64,000 nt of DNA from Myxococcales bacterium. GTDB lineage: Bacteria > Myxococcota > Kuafuiibacteriia > Kuafuiibacteriales > Kuafuiibacteriaceae. Made by a program: the position numbers and the translations under genes. The notes under the pieces are model-generated. The model saw only the letters and a program-made list of their open reading frames with translations, made no database searches and was not told the DNA's origin. The stretch spans positions 84,072 to 148,071 of the forward strand of contig JAHQVK010000050.1 of assembly GCA_019634385.1 (NCBI GenBank), given 5' to 3'. Below are positions 18,490 through 26,863 of the stretch, piece after piece; the stretch's first letter is position 1, and every line of letters starts with the position of its first letter.

Positions 18490-20994
18490 CTAGCGACCAG
18501 CCTTAAGCAACAAAAGGGCAGGAAGTGTTAGTACGCCGGCACACACACAAGTCACTTCGCTGATCGCCATGGCCGCACCGAAAGAATTGAGCGCACTATT
18601 TGTCGAGGTATACAAGGAAATATAACCAATGATGGTGGTTAGACTACAGAGCACAACTGCTCCTCCCGTACCATCAACCGCCGCTTGTATCGCAGCCCAC
18701 CGATTTTCACCGTACCGCCGCCGTTCGTCCACATAACGACGCATCACGTTGACACCATAGTCAACGCCATTGCCGAATGTAATTGGAAACGCAACGAAGT
18801 TTAGAAAGTTAAGTTTAATACCCCCTAATGCCATAAAAGCACCCATCCAGAGAATACCAAGCAGCAGTGTACCTAGGGTAAATAGACGCTCACCCCATCG
18901 CCTAAAGGTTAGCACTAGCAAAAAGATAGTTGCCGTAAGAGCAGCCCCCACGGCCAATGGCCCATCCACCCAAATTGCCTGAAGCAAATCCGCAAAAACA
19001 GGAGGTTGTCCAGCGATCGCAGGACGCTCGCCGTTCAACAACCGCACTGAGCGCACCGCGTCGGCCCACTCTACAAGATATTTCCCATCCCAATTGTTTC
19101 GGCCTGGATAATGCTCAACAAAAATAATCTTTCCCAAGGTCCCGTCCGTCTCAGCGAAGTACTGAGCGATTGACCCCGGAAGATCTTTGGGCGTGAGAGT
19201 TTTGAGCTCATCAGGCAATCGGTTGTCCTCGAGCCGTTTTTTGTCCTCCGCTTCAGCATGCTTCGCCAACTTCGGCACTATTTCCTGAATCTCCTCTAGG
19301 ATTTCCAGCTTGTCTTCCTGTTCCTCAGGCAAAAGATCCCACACCGTACGTACCGCTCCAAACGCTGTACTCGATGTTTCGCTTCGGTACCGATCGAGTT
19401 GATTGGTCACAAAAGGTACATCCGCCACGCTGGGGACCAGTATGGCTATCGCAGAACCGGTGGTAGTCTCATCCACAATTTCGGACTGGCGATCGTTCAC
19501 CCACTGGGTCCTGCTCCCGACCGGACGACGCGATTGAAGGTTCCGAAAGTCGTATTCCATGGGATTGGACCGAATCGCAAAACCTACCACCACGAGACTC
19601 ACAGCAGCGAGCAACATAGAGACTAATACTGTGAGCCTCGGGCTCTTTGCGATCAGCCCAGAGAAAAATCTCCCGTAGCTGAAGCCACGGATCTCAGCGG
19701 AACTTCCGTGCTCTTGGTCGACCAGCGCTTGAGGTCTCAGCCTCTCGAAAACAACCACCAGCGAGGGCAACAGCGTATAGGCGGTCAGCCAGCACAACAC
19801 CATTCCTACTCCGCCGATAATGCCAAAATCTCTAAAACCCCGAAAATCGGTCATCACCAACGACACATATGCCAACCCAGCAGCAGTACTCGCCGTAAGC
19901 GTTGCCGCCCAGGTAAGCCAATGTGTCTCTTGTAGTGCCGCCATCTGTCCTTTTCCTTGACGGCGTAGCTCAAAGTATCTCGCCAACCAAATAATATTAG
20001 GATTGATACCATTGCCAAGCACAATACTTGAGAGAAAGGCGCTGGAGGCATTTAAATAGTCTACAGTCAGTTCTGCGACCGCAAATGTAATCAACAAAGG
20101 GGGAACCATAGATAGTCCCAACACAATCAATGCTAATACTTGCCCAAAGAAAACATACAGAATAACCAGCACCATAACCACAGTTATCACCGTTGCCCAA
20201 ATAACCGCTTGAGTCAGTGCTTGTTGCTCTTCGTGGATATCCATGAGTTCTCCACCAAAGAACACATGCAAGCCATCTTTGACATGTGACTCTTCAAGCT
20301 CAGCGCTTTCCGCCCGGAGAGCCGAAAGGAGCCGATCAACTTCAGCTGTCTCTCCGCCTTTAATAGTAGTCCGCACAAAAAAGACCACAAGCGGCAGCTC
20401 GGGATGCTCAAAGTATCCACCTGGAAACTGTGCTACCTTGTCCCGCGCCTCTGCCGCTTTTGCATCCAGTCGGTTCATCACCGCTGCTGGGTCAGGAGGA
20501 ACACCATCATCATCGCTGAGATCCACGTACAGTGGGTTTGCACGCCCTAATTCGTAAGAAAGACGATCGGAGAGAACATCTCGGACTTCTTCAAGATCTT
20601 CAAGATTGGCGTACAAATGGCGATGCTTTTCAACAAACTGTGTGAACTCGCTAACATTCCAGTCGACCGAACTGATACTCGCCAGAGGATGGGTTGCCAA
20701 CCTTTGAGCGAACTCATAGACCGCCGCACGAGCTATGGTATTCGTGTTCGCTTCAACCGCTATCGTTAAGGTCGCCTGACGACCGAACCGCTCCTGAATC
20801 TCATTGAGATCTTGAACGCTCGGCTTGTTCTCCGGCAGCAAAGCGGTGAAGTCACCATTGAGGCTCAGTTCCAAGACTAACGGGATCGCAAGTAACCCCA
20901 TAGTGAAAGCCGCGCATACTATACGGAGTGGGTGGGAAATCTGTGCATCAACCAGGCGACTCCATACGCCGCGGAGGCTCAACTCCATTCGCAT
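18490..20994 (-). CDS. RND/MMPL-superfamily exporter
   Basis: This is an inner-membrane transporter of the RND superfamily with two homologous halves. Each has one N-terminal helix, a large periplasmic loop and a cluster of helices (for example VITVVMVLVILYVFFGQVLALIVLGLSMVPPLLI). It resembles the HpnN/MMPL-type lipid exporters in size and in the early motif FTALLPENKPSVQDLNEIQ. A second half starts near residue 420 after a charged linker. Within the second helix cluster FGNGVDYGVNVMRRYVDERR is a typical signature. The track start at 21087 runs into the upstream gene. ATG at 20994 (MRMELSLRG), with GGAG shortly upstream and only 4 bp after the preceding stop, is the likely start. Substrate is unknown; neighbours suggest a lipid or acylated compound. 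Confidence 0.9.
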   Translation of the reverse strand: MRMELSLRGVWSRLVDAQISHPLRIVCAAFTMGLLAIPLVLELSLNGDFTALLPENKPSVQDLNEIQERFGRQATLTIAVEANTNTIARAAVYEFAQRLATHPLASISSVDWNVSEFTQFVEKHRHLYANLEDLEEVRDVLSDRLSYELGRANPLYVDLSDDDGVPPDPAAVMNRLDAKAAEARDKVAQFPGGYFEHPELPLVVFFVRTTIKGGETAEVDRLLSALRAESAELEESHVKDGLHVFFGGELMDIHEEQQALTQAVIWATVITVVMVLVILYVFFGQVLALIVLGLSMVPPLLITFAVAELTVDYLNASSAFLSSIVLGNGINPNIIWLARYFELRRQGKGQMAALQETHWLTWAATLTASTAAGLAYVSLVMTDFRGFRDFGIIGGVGMVLCWLTAYTLLPSLVVVFERLRPQALVDQEHGSSAEIRGFSYGRFFSGLIAKSPRLTVLVSMLLAAVSLVVVGFAIRSNPMEYDFRNLQSRRPVGSRTQWVNDRQSEIVDETTTGSAIAILVPSVADVPFVTNQLDRYRSETSSTAFGAVRTVWDLLPEEQEDKLEILEEIQEIVPKLAKHAEAEDKKRLEDNRLPDELKTLTPKDLPGSIAQYFAETDGTLGKIIFVEHYPGRNNWDGKYLVEWADAVRSVRLLNGERPAIAGQPPVFADLLQAIWVDGPLAVGAALTATIFLLVLTFRRWGERLFTLGTLLLGILWMGAFMALGGIKLNFLNFVAFPITFGNGVDYGVNVMRRYVDERRRYGENRWAAIQAAVDGTGGAVVLCSLTTIIGYISLYTSTNSALNSFGAAMAISEVTCVCAGVLTLPALLLLKAGR

Positions 20995-20998
20995 GCTC

Positions 20999-22009
20999 TT
21001 AATCTCCTTCGGCGAGAGTAGAAATTTTCTGCTCTTCGGCTTCTGATCGCCCTCCGCCCGTCCCCGAGAGCAACGCCATTGCAGCAATGGTATATTGGGT
21101 GAGTCGGGCCACTAATGCGATGGCGATCGCGCGAGCAAAATCGTCTGAAAGCCCCAGGACTGGTGCAAAAACTCTGTAAAAAGTTTCAGTGATACCAACC
21201 GCATTCGGGACCATTTCTCCCATACCCGCCCCCACCAAATGGATACCTTGGGCGACAAAAGCGGACGGCACGGTCAGCTGACCACCAATTGCGAGAAGAA
21301 TTATCCCGTACTGTAGCGCTTGAATAATTCTTCCCAAAGATGTCCACCACAAAGCCCAACCGGGCCACATACGCGCAGGCTGAGCCGCATCCAAAGCCTC
21401 GGCATAAGGCTGAACAAAGGGCAACCATCGAGCCAATTTCGCTCCGAGTGCCGAACGTGAGGAGAGAAACAACATACCGGTCCCCAGAGCCCCAGTAGCA
21501 AGGCCGTTCAGAACCAGTAACCAGGCCAGGCTATGAAAAACCCCCACCCCTGAAACAACAGCAATCCAGCACGGGACCGAGATCACGGTATTTGCGAGGA
21601 GGGTTACGCCTTGTAGTTGGGCAGCAGCAGTCGCCGCATGAAGCCCGACGTACCGAGATAACTGAGCCGCCCTCATGACTTCCCCACCGGCACGTCCGGC
21701 CGGCAAGAGAACCATCACTCCGTAAGCGACCGTAGCGCTCCGTATCCACACCCTCCAAGGTATTCGTTCTCCGCCGTGCTCTCTGAGCAAAAACCGCAGA
21801 CCAACCGCATCCATAGAGATCCAAGCCACTTCAAGAAGGAATATCAGGGGAAGCCACGGCGCAGCCCGTACCATCACTTCGAGCACCTGCTCTGGCCCAG
21901 ACTCACGAATCAAGAAAACTACCGCGATTGCTCCGAACCCAAGGAGCAACCAGCGACCATACTTTTGGAGAAGACTAACCAGTCTACCCCGTGCCCCAGG
22001 ATAGGACAT
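20999..22009 (-). CDS. UPF0104/AglD-like integral membrane protein (LPG-synthase flippase-domain family)
   Basis: The 336-residue protein has about seven to eight hydrophobic segments and belongs by appearance to the lysylphosphatidylglycerol synthase transmembrane-domain (UPF0104) family. Typical motifs are LLPAGRAGGEVMRAAQL near residue 100 and MGEMVPNAVGITETFYRVFAPVLGL near 260. Family members include lipid flippase domains and membrane proteins of glycan or lipid pathways; the exact role of this one is unknown. It is tightly packed between the GH3 gene (5 bp gap) and the RND gene (4 bp gap), so the three are probably translated from one message. Confidence 0.85.
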   Translation of the reverse strand: MSYPGARGRLVSLLQKYGRWLLLGFGAIAVVFLIRESGPEQVLEVMVRAAPWLPLIFLLEVAWISMDAVGLRFLLREHGGERIPWRVWIRSATVAYGVMVLLPAGRAGGEVMRAAQLSRYVGLHAATAAAQLQGVTLLANTVISVPCWIAVVSGVGVFHSLAWLLVLNGLATGALGTGMLFLSSRSALGAKLARWLPFVQPYAEALDAAQPARMWPGWALWWTSLGRIIQALQYGIILLAIGGQLTVPSAFVAQGIHLVGAGMGEMVPNAVGITETFYRVFAPVLGLSDDFARAIAIALVARLTQYTIAAMALLSGTGGGRSEAEEQKISTLAEGD

Positions 22010-22014
22010 CAGGC

Positions 22015-23661
22015 TTAAGCAACCGTCCCACGGAGTGACCGAAGGAGGTCACGCCCGGCATCATCTACGATCCGCGGAAACTTCGTCTGGACGCTAGTGC
22101 GACCAGATTCACGCATAAAACGTTCAACGGAGCCGCGAGGTAGGACGATCAGTTCCGGCGGCAGAATGGCCGCGTCCTTCGAGCGGTGTTCACGGTAGAC
22201 ACGATTTTCCACACAGAGACCCTCGTCGAACGCACGAGCAAAGGCAGCTGGATCCGGTGGAACATCACTTTCAAACTCAGCAAACAACAAATAACGCGAC
22301 TTTGCTGTCCCTTCGACTCCAACATCTGCACCCGCCGCATAATCCACGGTCGTAACTGCAAACTGCCCAAGCGCATGATCCATAGCTCGTTGAACTTCCA
22401 CATGGGTGGTCAATTCTTGGGTCGTGCTCAAGCACCCAGACAAGCGTCCGGCAAACTCGATTCGAGGGGGAGAAACGCTCGGGAACCGCACAATATCACC
22501 GAGTTTATAGGAATAGAGTCCCGAACACGTGGACACCAAGATCGCGTAGTTGACCCCCGGTTGGACATCCCAAAGGGGCAACCGAGTGGGCCGGGGCGCA
22601 TCCAATTCATCAACGGGGACAAACTCAAAGAATACTCCACGGTCAGGAATCATCAACATCCCAGGCTGACCCGAGTGGTCCGAAACCGCAAGCAGACCAC
22701 CCTCTGTGGCGTTATAGGTATCCACAAGGACCAAGTCTTCGCGACCGACCCGTTCTCGTATCACCGGAAGATATGGCTCTGCAGCGACCCCGCCACCTAT
22801 CAAAAATCTAAGATTTGGCCACAAATCCGAAACATTCCGTACCCGGCGGCCCCGGCGATAAGCCACCTCTAGGAGTTTATCGAACAGCAACGAAAACCAG
22901 CAGGTTGTCCCCGTAATCGTACGCACATCGTAGTCGAGATATTGCTCAGCGATCATCGTCAGTTTTTTGTCATAGTCTGACTCCAGCTGCGCCGGACCGT
23001 GAGGAATGTACAAAGGCCGAGCCAGCATAGGCACCTTCGTAAACATCAACGCTGGGTTGCACGTCACCTTGACCGCCCCCTGGTCCTTCATAGTCGTGGG
23101 GGGCAACAGACCCAAGGTATAACCCGTGGCAAAACGATCATCTTTGGCCCAAAACAGATAACGAAATAGCGCATCCGTTCCCATAGCCCGCTGATATCTA
23201 ATCTGGCGTTCAGTTATAGGTAGAAACTTTGATCGTCCCTGATTGGAACTTCCTGATGAGTTGCCAAAGTATGGCACAAACTCGGGCACCAATAGATTTT
23301 TCTCTCCGGCCATCATTCGCTCAATAGCGGGGAAAAAACTATCGTAGTCACCGATCGGCACCCTGTCCGTCCAGTCAGAATAGGTCCTTATTTCACGAAA
23401 ACCATGAAGGCGACCAAACTCTGTGCCAGCTGCATGACGCGCCAATCGCCGCATCTGCCCAAGCTGGGTGGTCTGAATTTGCTCAAGCGCCCGGTCCCAC
23501 GCCGGAATTCGTATCCGAGCCGCCGCAAGCAGTCCCTGTGCAACCCATTTGGGATAAGGGGATGGCTTGACAAAACGGACTGACGTTGATAGCGGGGGCC
23601 GCCTGATGCTGGACGTGGCGCTGTACGAAACCATCTTCGGCCGTCGCTTAGCCTTCGCCAC
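22015..23661 (-). CDS. GH3-family acyl-acid amido synthetase/adenylase
   Basis: The protein matches the GH3 auxin-responsive promoter family, members of the ANL adenylating superfamily that in plants activate carboxylic acids as acyl-AMP and join them to amino acids. Visible signatures are the phosphate-binding loop YFGNSSGSSNQGRSKF, YNATEGGLLAV for nucleotide binding and YSYKLGDIVRF near the hinge. The 548-residue length is normal for bacterial members. The start is GTG at 23661; ATG at 23634 (MVSYSATSS) is possible. It heads a tight run with a UPF0104 membrane protein and an RND exporter, with a PLP decarboxylase at the end. An acid-activating and exporting pathway is a reasonable inference, but no product is known. 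Confidence 0.88.
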   Translation of the reverse strand: MAKAKRRPKMVSYSATSSIRRPPLSTSVRFVKPSPYPKWVAQGLLAAARIRIPAWDRALEQIQTTQLGQMRRLARHAAGTEFGRLHGFREIRTYSDWTDRVPIGDYDSFFPAIERMMAGEKNLLVPEFVPYFGNSSGSSNQGRSKFLPITERQIRYQRAMGTDALFRYLFWAKDDRFATGYTLGLLPPTTMKDQGAVKVTCNPALMFTKVPMLARPLYIPHGPAQLESDYDKKLTMIAEQYLDYDVRTITGTTCWFSLLFDKLLEVAYRRGRRVRNVSDLWPNLRFLIGGGVAAEPYLPVIRERVGREDLVLVDTYNATEGGLLAVSDHSGQPGMLMIPDRGVFFEFVPVDELDAPRPTRLPLWDVQPGVNYAILVSTCSGLYSYKLGDIVRFPSVSPPRIEFAGRLSGCLSTTQELTTHVEVQRAMDHALGQFAVTTVDYAAGADVGVEGTAKSRYLLFAEFESDVPPDPAAFARAFDEGLCVENRVYREHRSKDAAILPPELIVLPRGSVERFMRESGRTSVQTKFPRIVDDAGRDLLRSLRGTVA

Positions 23662-23706
23662 GTTAGATGGCTAGCGTTTTTCGCGTGCTGTGCGCGGCTT
23701 CAAGGA

Positions 23707-24009
23707 TTAAAACCCATTTACCATCAGGGTTCGAATCAGGTGACCCACACCACTGAGCCCCACGATCACCAGCATAGGCGATACGTCCAATCCCCCCAAC
23801 GACTCAGGAGAAATAAGCGCGCGAAGCGGCCTACACAGCGGTTCGGTCAGCGCGTGGGTGATGTTCCGAGGGAAAGCCTCTGCGTTTGGGACTACCCACG
23901 AAAGGATAACCTCCATCACCATCACCATACTCAACACTCGCAACAGTAAGAGTACAAACTCCATAGCTACCATCTCGGCACTATACCTCGTTAGCCAAAC
24001 AACCGCCAT
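23707..24009 (-). CDS. YggT-family membrane protein
   Basis: This small protein (100 residues) has two hydrophobic segments separated by a conserved loop. The first is LLLLRVLSMVMVMEVILSW; the loop ALTEPLCRPLRALISP is the YggT signature; the second is SPMLVIVGLSGVGHLI. YggT proteins are inner-membrane proteins linked to osmotic shock tolerance and found near division or SepF-type genes in other bacteria. Here it precedes the GH3 gene by 45 bp on the same strand. ATG at 24009 is used; a later methionine (MEFVLLLL) is possible. Confidence 0.85.
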   Translation of the reverse strand: MAVVWLTRYSAEMVAMEFVLLLLRVLSMVMVMEVILSWVVPNAEAFPRNITHALTEPLCRPLRALISPESLGGLDVSPMLVIVGLSGVGHLIRTLMVNGF

Positions 24010-24242
24010 CTATTCGACATAAACTGAGGACATGTCTTCATCACCGGCCCTTGTCTCCTACCCTGTCCCTGATTCAAACGAATATCCGACTGCTTACTTA
24101 CAAGAGCCCCCCTCGTGAATCGAGTGGCGCAACACAAACAAACGGCGAAACGGGTCGCTGAACTCGACTAGGAACTATTACGAAGGCCTGCAGTGCCTGA
24201 ATGTTCGGCTGCGTCCTCTAGGCTCGGTTCGCTTTCCCATAT

Positions 24243-26591
24243 TCAGCACGGTAACGCGGGGGTTTGCAGTGCGGTATCGAGGACTTCCGCCATGGTATCA
24301 ACCAAGACCACCTCAAGGTCATTCCTGACGTCGTCAGGAACATCTGCCAAGTCAGGCTCATTAGCCCTCGGGAGAATTACTCGCTTGAGCCCACGCGCGT
24401 GCGCAGCAAGGACCTTAGACTTAATCCCTCCCACTGCTAACACCCGACCTCGAAGGGATACTTCTCCGGTCATCGCCAAATCTGAGGCAACGGGACGTCC
24501 CGACAACAACGAAGCCAGGGCGGTGAACATTGTAACCCCTGCCGACGGACCATCTTTTGGGGTCGCACCAGCGGGAACGTGGACATGAACATCCCGGTGT
24601 TCAGCCACATCGGGGGGTATCTCCAGATTCACCGCATTCGATAGTACGTAGGTTAGAGCTGCATGTGCAGACTCTTTCATCACCTCCCCTAGTTGGCCCG
24701 TAAGTCGAAGCTTTCCGTTGCCGGGCAAGTCTGAAGCTTCGACGTATAGAATGTCACCACCGGTGGGAGTCCAGGCTAGGCCGGTGGCAATCCCTGGTCT
24801 AGCGAGACCTTCATGCCCTTCGGATCGAAAACGGCGGCGCCCAATGTATGCTTCAAGGAGCTCCGACTCAATCCTCATCGCTGATATCAATTCACCCTTC
24901 GCCTTTTTCACCGCAGCGGCCCGGAATATTTTACCCACCGTCCGCTGTAATTGACGAACACCTGCCTCTCGGGTCCACCCGGCAATAACGGCGTCTAGGG
25001 TATCATCCGATATTTCGACATCTGTTACGTCGACCCCCGCATTGCGAGCCAGTTTAGGAAGTACATAAGTTCGAGCGATCACTCGCTTCTCCAATTGTGT
25101 ATACCCCTCCACTTCCACCACTTCCATCCGGTCCAACAACGCGGCCGGAATGGTTGATAGATCATTAGCAGTAGCAATAAATAGCGCCTTCGAAAGGTCG
25201 AAAGGTACTTCGAGATAGTGGTCGGTAAACGCGTGGTTTTGCTCCGGATCCAACACCTCTAATAATGCTGCAGACGGATCTCCATGATACCCGCTGCCAA
25301 GTTTATCAACCTCATCGAGCAGAATAATGGGATCTCGTACTTGTTGCCTACGTAAGCCTGCAACCACCCGTCCTGGCCGAGCACCCACATAAGTGCGCCG
25401 ATGACCACGGATCTCTGCCTCGTCCCGGAGTCCACCAAGCGCAATCCTCACCAGTTTCCGACCAGTTGCCGCAGCGATCGCTTCTGCAATCGAGGTTTTA
25501 CCAACCCCTGGCGGCCCCACGAGTAAAAGAACATCCGCACGCCCCTCCCCGTCTAAGGTCCGTACTGCAAGGTGTTGCACCACCTGCTTTTTTACTTCCG
25601 CAAGACCAAAATGGCTTTCGCCAAGCTTTGCCTCCACCTCAAGCAAACTGGCTTGCCCCACCGAGGACCGCTCCCAAGGAAGATCGGAAATCCATTCCAA
25701 CCAATCGATAGATACCGTTCGCTCCGCACTCCCTTGGGGCACACGACGCACTCGTTTGAGCTCTCGATCAACACTTCTACGAACCGGCGGAGGCAGAGGT
25801 TGGTCAGCAAGCTTCGTGGTGAGGAGCTCGATCTCATCTTCTTCCCCTTCCCCAAGTTCTTGCTGGATGGCCTCCATCTGTTTGCGTAGGATAGCTTTGC
25901 GCTCTACTCCCCGAACATCGTTGGATACTCGCTCTTGGATGTTCTTTTGAGCGTCCAGTATCTCTTCCATCACTACCAACTGAGCCAGTACCTTTTCGAC
26001 TCGAACCTTCGGCTCCGTCGTCAGCAGAATGTCGCGTTTCCACTCAGCGGGAGCTTCCATAACTGCAGCCACCACATCCGCGAGCTCATGCGGATGATCG
26101 AGGATCTGGATCAAGTGTCGTATATGACCAGGCACCTGAGCCTTTTCCGCCACTCGCTCAACAGACGTCTGCAACTCTCGTTGCAAAGCTAGCCACTCAA
26201 CATCCTCGCTCCATACCTCATCTACGGGTACCCACCTAACCTGAAGAAAGGGTGTCTCTTGCGTTATCTCCTCTATCCGCACCCTTGCTTTACCTTCGAA
26301 AACTTGGGCTCGACGCCCAGGCTCGGTGACTAAGGGCTCTCCAACTTTGGCAAGAATCCCGATGGTCAGGAGACGATCAGGAACAACAACTTCATCAGTA
26401 TCAGTTTGAATGGCTACGATCAGCCATCCATCATGCTCTGCCGCGGCTTCTAGCGCAGCAAGGGACACCGCTCGAGCTACGTTAAACGGCGCCCCAACTC
26501 CAGGCAGCAACATCCCCTGCCGAAGAGGTACAACCGGCAACTCCGATGAGATCGTGTCCGGAATATCTAGTTCCTGGGAATACTTGGCCAC
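24243..26591 (-). CDS. lon: ATP-dependent protease La
   Basis: Lon degrades misfolded and regulatory proteins in the cytoplasm as a hexamer. The 782-residue protein has the N-terminal substrate-binding domain beginning LPVVPLRQGMLLPG. The AAA+ module carries Walker A GPPGVGKTS near residue 358 and Walker B ILLDEVDKLG. In the C-terminal protease domain the Ser-Lys dyad is visible as PKDGPSAGVTMF (Ser about 681) and GGIKSKVLAA (Lys about 724). The start is GTG, with GGAGG five bases upstream. A candidate promoter lies 40-70 bp upstream. Confidence 0.97.
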   Translation of the reverse strand: MAKYSQELDIPDTISSELPVVPLRQGMLLPGVGAPFNVARAVSLAALEAAAEHDGWLIVAIQTDTDEVVVPDRLLTIGILAKVGEPLVTEPGRRAQVFEGKARVRIEEITQETPFLQVRWVPVDEVWSEDVEWLALQRELQTSVERVAEKAQVPGHIRHLIQILDHPHELADVVAAVMEAPAEWKRDILLTTEPKVRVEKVLAQLVVMEEILDAQKNIQERVSNDVRGVERKAILRKQMEAIQQELGEGEEDEIELLTTKLADQPLPPPVRRSVDRELKRVRRVPQGSAERTVSIDWLEWISDLPWERSSVGQASLLEVEAKLGESHFGLAEVKKQVVQHLAVRTLDGEGRADVLLLVGPPGVGKTSIAEAIAAATGRKLVRIALGGLRDEAEIRGHRRTYVGARPGRVVAGLRRQQVRDPIILLDEVDKLGSGYHGDPSAALLEVLDPEQNHAFTDHYLEVPFDLSKALFIATANDLSTIPAALLDRMEVVEVEGYTQLEKRVIARTYVLPKLARNAGVDVTDVEISDDTLDAVIAGWTREAGVRQLQRTVGKIFRAAAVKKAKGELISAMRIESELLEAYIGRRRFRSEGHEGLARPGIATGLAWTPTGGDILYVEASDLPGNGKLRLTGQLGEVMKESAHAALTYVLSNAVNLEIPPDVAEHRDVHVHVPAGATPKDGPSAGVTMFTALASLLSGRPVASDLAMTGEVSLRGRVLAVGGIKSKVLAAHARGLKRVILPRANEPDLADVPDDVRNDLEVVLVDTMAEVLDTALQTPALPC

Positions 26592-26629
26592 ATCGCCTCC
26601 ATCCGCAGGTACAAACCCGCGGTGGAGGA

Positions 26630-26658
26630 ACGCTAGGCACCCAAGGTACCGGGGTCAA
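26630..26658 (-). promoter_or_regulatory. Candidate sigma-70 promoter for lon
   Basis: On the minus strand TTGACC is followed after 17 bp by TAGCGT, about 40 bp before the lon start codon. The -35 box is good and the -10 box is weak. No heat-shock consensus was recognised. Confidence 0.4.
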
Positions 26659-26719
26659 ATAGGCTGCCTCTAAGGACACACCTTCACCATTGAGAAGGGT
26701 CCTTACTCAGGCTCCGGTA

Positions 26720-26833
26720 TACTGCAGAAATCACTTGGGTTGAACCCAAGTTCCTGCTGCTACGCCGGGCTATGCCCCGCTGCGCGACCACTTGGTGATT
26801 CTTACAGAATCGCTTCAAGTGGTCTTTGCTGTA
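26720..26833 (+). repeat. Cloverleaf-like dispersed repeat (family 1), copy B
   Basis: The copy starts TACTGCAG and ends TTTGCTGTA. It has hairpin 1 CTTGGGTTGAACCCAAG, hairpin 2 CCGGGCTATGCCCCG and the GACCACTTG...CAAGTGGTC stem topped by GATTCTTACAGAATC. It sits between the 3' end of the rhomboid-like gene and the lon upstream region. Confidence 0.92.
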
Positions 26834-26863
26834 GAGGGTGTATTTGCTGACTCTGGCCACTGA

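Noticed and set aside
24050-24110. Shared repeat between the region after yggT and the region near 53.1 kb (CCCTGATTCAA)
   Set aside because: Only about eleven bases match exactly; too short to call a repeat.
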